The notes under the pieces are model-generated. The model worked only from the letters and a program-made list of their open reading frames with translations, was not told the origin of the DNA and made no database searches. Position numbers and translations under genes: made by a program. DNA of 38,629 nucleotides from contig JAAETM010000036.1 in NCBI GenBank assembly GCA_024228395.1, positions 1-38,629 of the forward strand, written 5' to 3'. How positions within the stretch are numbered: position 1 is the stretch's first letter; every line of letters starts with the position of its first letter. Below are positions 37,457-38,629 of this stretch, piece after piece. Source of the DNA: a bacterium. Its GTDB lineage: Bacteria > Planctomycetota > UBA1135 > GCA-002686595.

Positions 37457-38629
37457 ATGCTCTCGTCCTCGATGAAAACCCTACTCGCGCTTATTTTCAT
37501 CCTATTCGCCGGTTTCGCGCTGGTTCCGGCGGCTCAGACTTGCGTGTTTGTGGAAGCCACCACGGCCCGTTCTGGCACGGATTCTGAGCGCAAGCTGATC
37601 AAGAATGCCTATGAGGATCTGACGGCAGAATGGAGCGAGCCTGACACCTGTGGCGGTTGCTCGGAAGACGAGGGTGGGGCGACCCTCTGCGAGAAGCATG
37701 CGGATCGCATGGCGCGCCAAGCGGACGCGATTTGGAAGGACTGGGCAGGGGCGAGTGAGTCCACCAAGGCCTACCGGATTCTTAGCATGGGCAAGATGGC
37801 CCGTGAGCACTTCAACGCTTCGGCTCCACAATTGCTGGACGTCTTGACCCGCTGCTTGCAGACCGAGCGCGGTTGGCATGTGCGTGCAACCTGTGCAATG
37901 GTGATCAGCAGACTCCCGCGGCCCGAGCGCTATCAGGAGCAGATGACCTCGATGGTGCAATCTGCTCGCCCCAAGTTGAAGAAGCAGGGTCGCCGGACGG
38001 ATGCCCTGCTGGCTCGGAAGTTCGAAGGGGTCACCCTTTTGGATTGGCTGGATTCCAGGTCCCAACCGAGGGGCAAGACCAAGACCCTCGAGCGGTTCCT
38101 CGGGGCCCTCACAGAATTGCAAACCCTGACCATGGACAGCGCCAAGCAATCCCTGCAACTGCGCATGGCCGTGTTGGCCCTGGGTGATGTGCCTGGGCCC
38201 GAGGTTGTCGGAGTGCTGCGGACCGTCATGAAGGATGAACTGGACAAGGACGCCCGGAGCACCATCATGAAGGTGGCAGAAGCGCTGCATTCCCCAGAGC
38301 TTTGGCATGCGACCATACTCCGTCTAAAAATCGTGGAACGACCCTTCCGGAAAATCATGAAAGGGGGGCAAAAGATGATGGACCGGCCGCTTCCCAAGCA
38401 GCCCAAGCGGTGGAAAGGGAGCGCTGATGACTGGAGAAAGCGCGCGGAGAGGGAGCGCATGACCGAGATCCCTAAAGTTCTGAAGAAGGCGGAGCCTCTT
38501 CTGAGGGAGTTGCGCTTGCTGGATGAGGGGCTTCGGACCTACGCCAAGCACCTGGGAACCCCCGCTCCGGAGGTGGAGGAGTCCGAGTTCTTCGAGGCCT
38601 GGAATGTCTGGGAGAAAGGACTGGAAAAG
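37457..38629 (+). CDS. Secreted protein of unknown function, cut by the right edge
   Basis: The frame from ATG 37457 (or 37472, MKTLLALIFILF, which gives the better signal peptide) stays open to the last base: at least 386 residues with no stop in the window. A signal peptide ends near LVPAAQT. A CGGC motif (DTCGGCSEDEGG) with further Cys (TLCEKH) lies at about 50-70 of the mature region and might bind metal or form disulphides. The rest is helical and HEAT-like (LQLRMAVLALGDVPGPEVVGVLRTVM), turning highly basic later (KIMKGGQKMMDRPLPKQPKRWKG). Family not recognised. Confidence 0.75.
   Translation, partial: MLSSSMKTLLALIFILFAGFALVPAAQTCVFVEATTARSGTDSERKLIKNAYEDLTAEWSEPDTCGGCSEDEGGATLCEKHADRMARQADAIWKDWAGASESTKAYRILSMGKMAREHFNASAPQLLDVLTRCLQTERGWHVRATCAMVISRLPRPERYQEQMTSMVQSARPKLKKQGRRTDALLARKFEGVTLLDWLDSRSQPRGKTKTLERFLGALTELQTLTMDSAKQSLQLRMAVLALGDVPGPEVVGVLRTVMKDELDKDARSTIMKVAEALHSPELWHATILRLKIVERPFRKIMKGGQKMMDRPLPKQPKRWKGSADDWRKRAERERMTEIPKVLKKAEPLLRELRLLDEGLRTYAKHLGTPAPEVEESEFFEAWNVWEKGLEK

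Overview
The window is a GC-rich bacterial chromosome segment. The best guess for its source is the phylum Planctomycetota. I infer this from the gene set: a MoxR / DUF58 / BatA / von Willebrand operon that continues into PQQ-propeller, prenyltransferase-repeat, DUF4175-like and coiled-coil secreted proteins. No rRNA or other marker gene is present, so the assignment is only moderately firm.

Layout. (1) About 1-650 is mobile-element wreckage: the N-terminal half of an IS transposase running off the left edge, joined to an opposite-strand fragment of a group II intron reverse transcriptase. (2) An initiator tRNA-fMet gene follows on the minus strand, with its own promoter and a strong bidirectional terminator. 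(3) A minus-strand metabolic block (transcribed from 10723 down to 1244) reads pssA - folK - panC - ispE - DUF2520 Rossmann protein - a trifunctional aroD/aroE/aroK fusion - a large secreted protein of unknown function. (4) Enolase is on the plus strand, divergent from pssA. (5) Convergent with enolase is a small lipoprotein thioredoxin whose first active-site cysteine codon is an in-frame TGA, followed at once by a SECIS-like hairpin; it is very probably a selenoprotein. (6) On the plus strand come an unknown acidic protein, a secreted beta-propeller protein and an M3-family metallopeptidase. (7) After a 338-base gap with a near-perfect palindrome comes a tightly packed operon of about 20 kb (17526-37258): MoxR ATPase, DUF58 protein, two membrane-anchored vWA/GATase-like proteins, a giant PQQ-repeat protein, a prenyltransferase-repeat protein, a DUF4175-like membrane protein, a long Ala/Gln-rich coiled-coil protein, a secreted protein whose frame also contains a TGA followed by a SECIS-like hairpin, and a second prenyltransferase-repeat protein. 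(8) The right edge cuts a secreted protein that stays open to the last base.

How the parts fit. The minus-strand block supplies phospholipid, folate, pantothenate, isoprenoid and aromatic precursors. The plus-strand operon resembles the bacterial 'Bat/aerotolerance' loci, in which a MoxR ATPase acts with vWA proteins at the envelope; here it is extended by secreted propeller, alpha/alpha-barrel and coiled-coil proteins whose joint role is unknown.

The most striking observation is the thioredoxin with a W-TGA-G-A-C-K-K active site. A second gene in the same window also carries an in-frame TGA with a hairpin whose apical loop contains GU. TGA is the ordinary stop for many other genes here, so recoding would have to be context-dependent.
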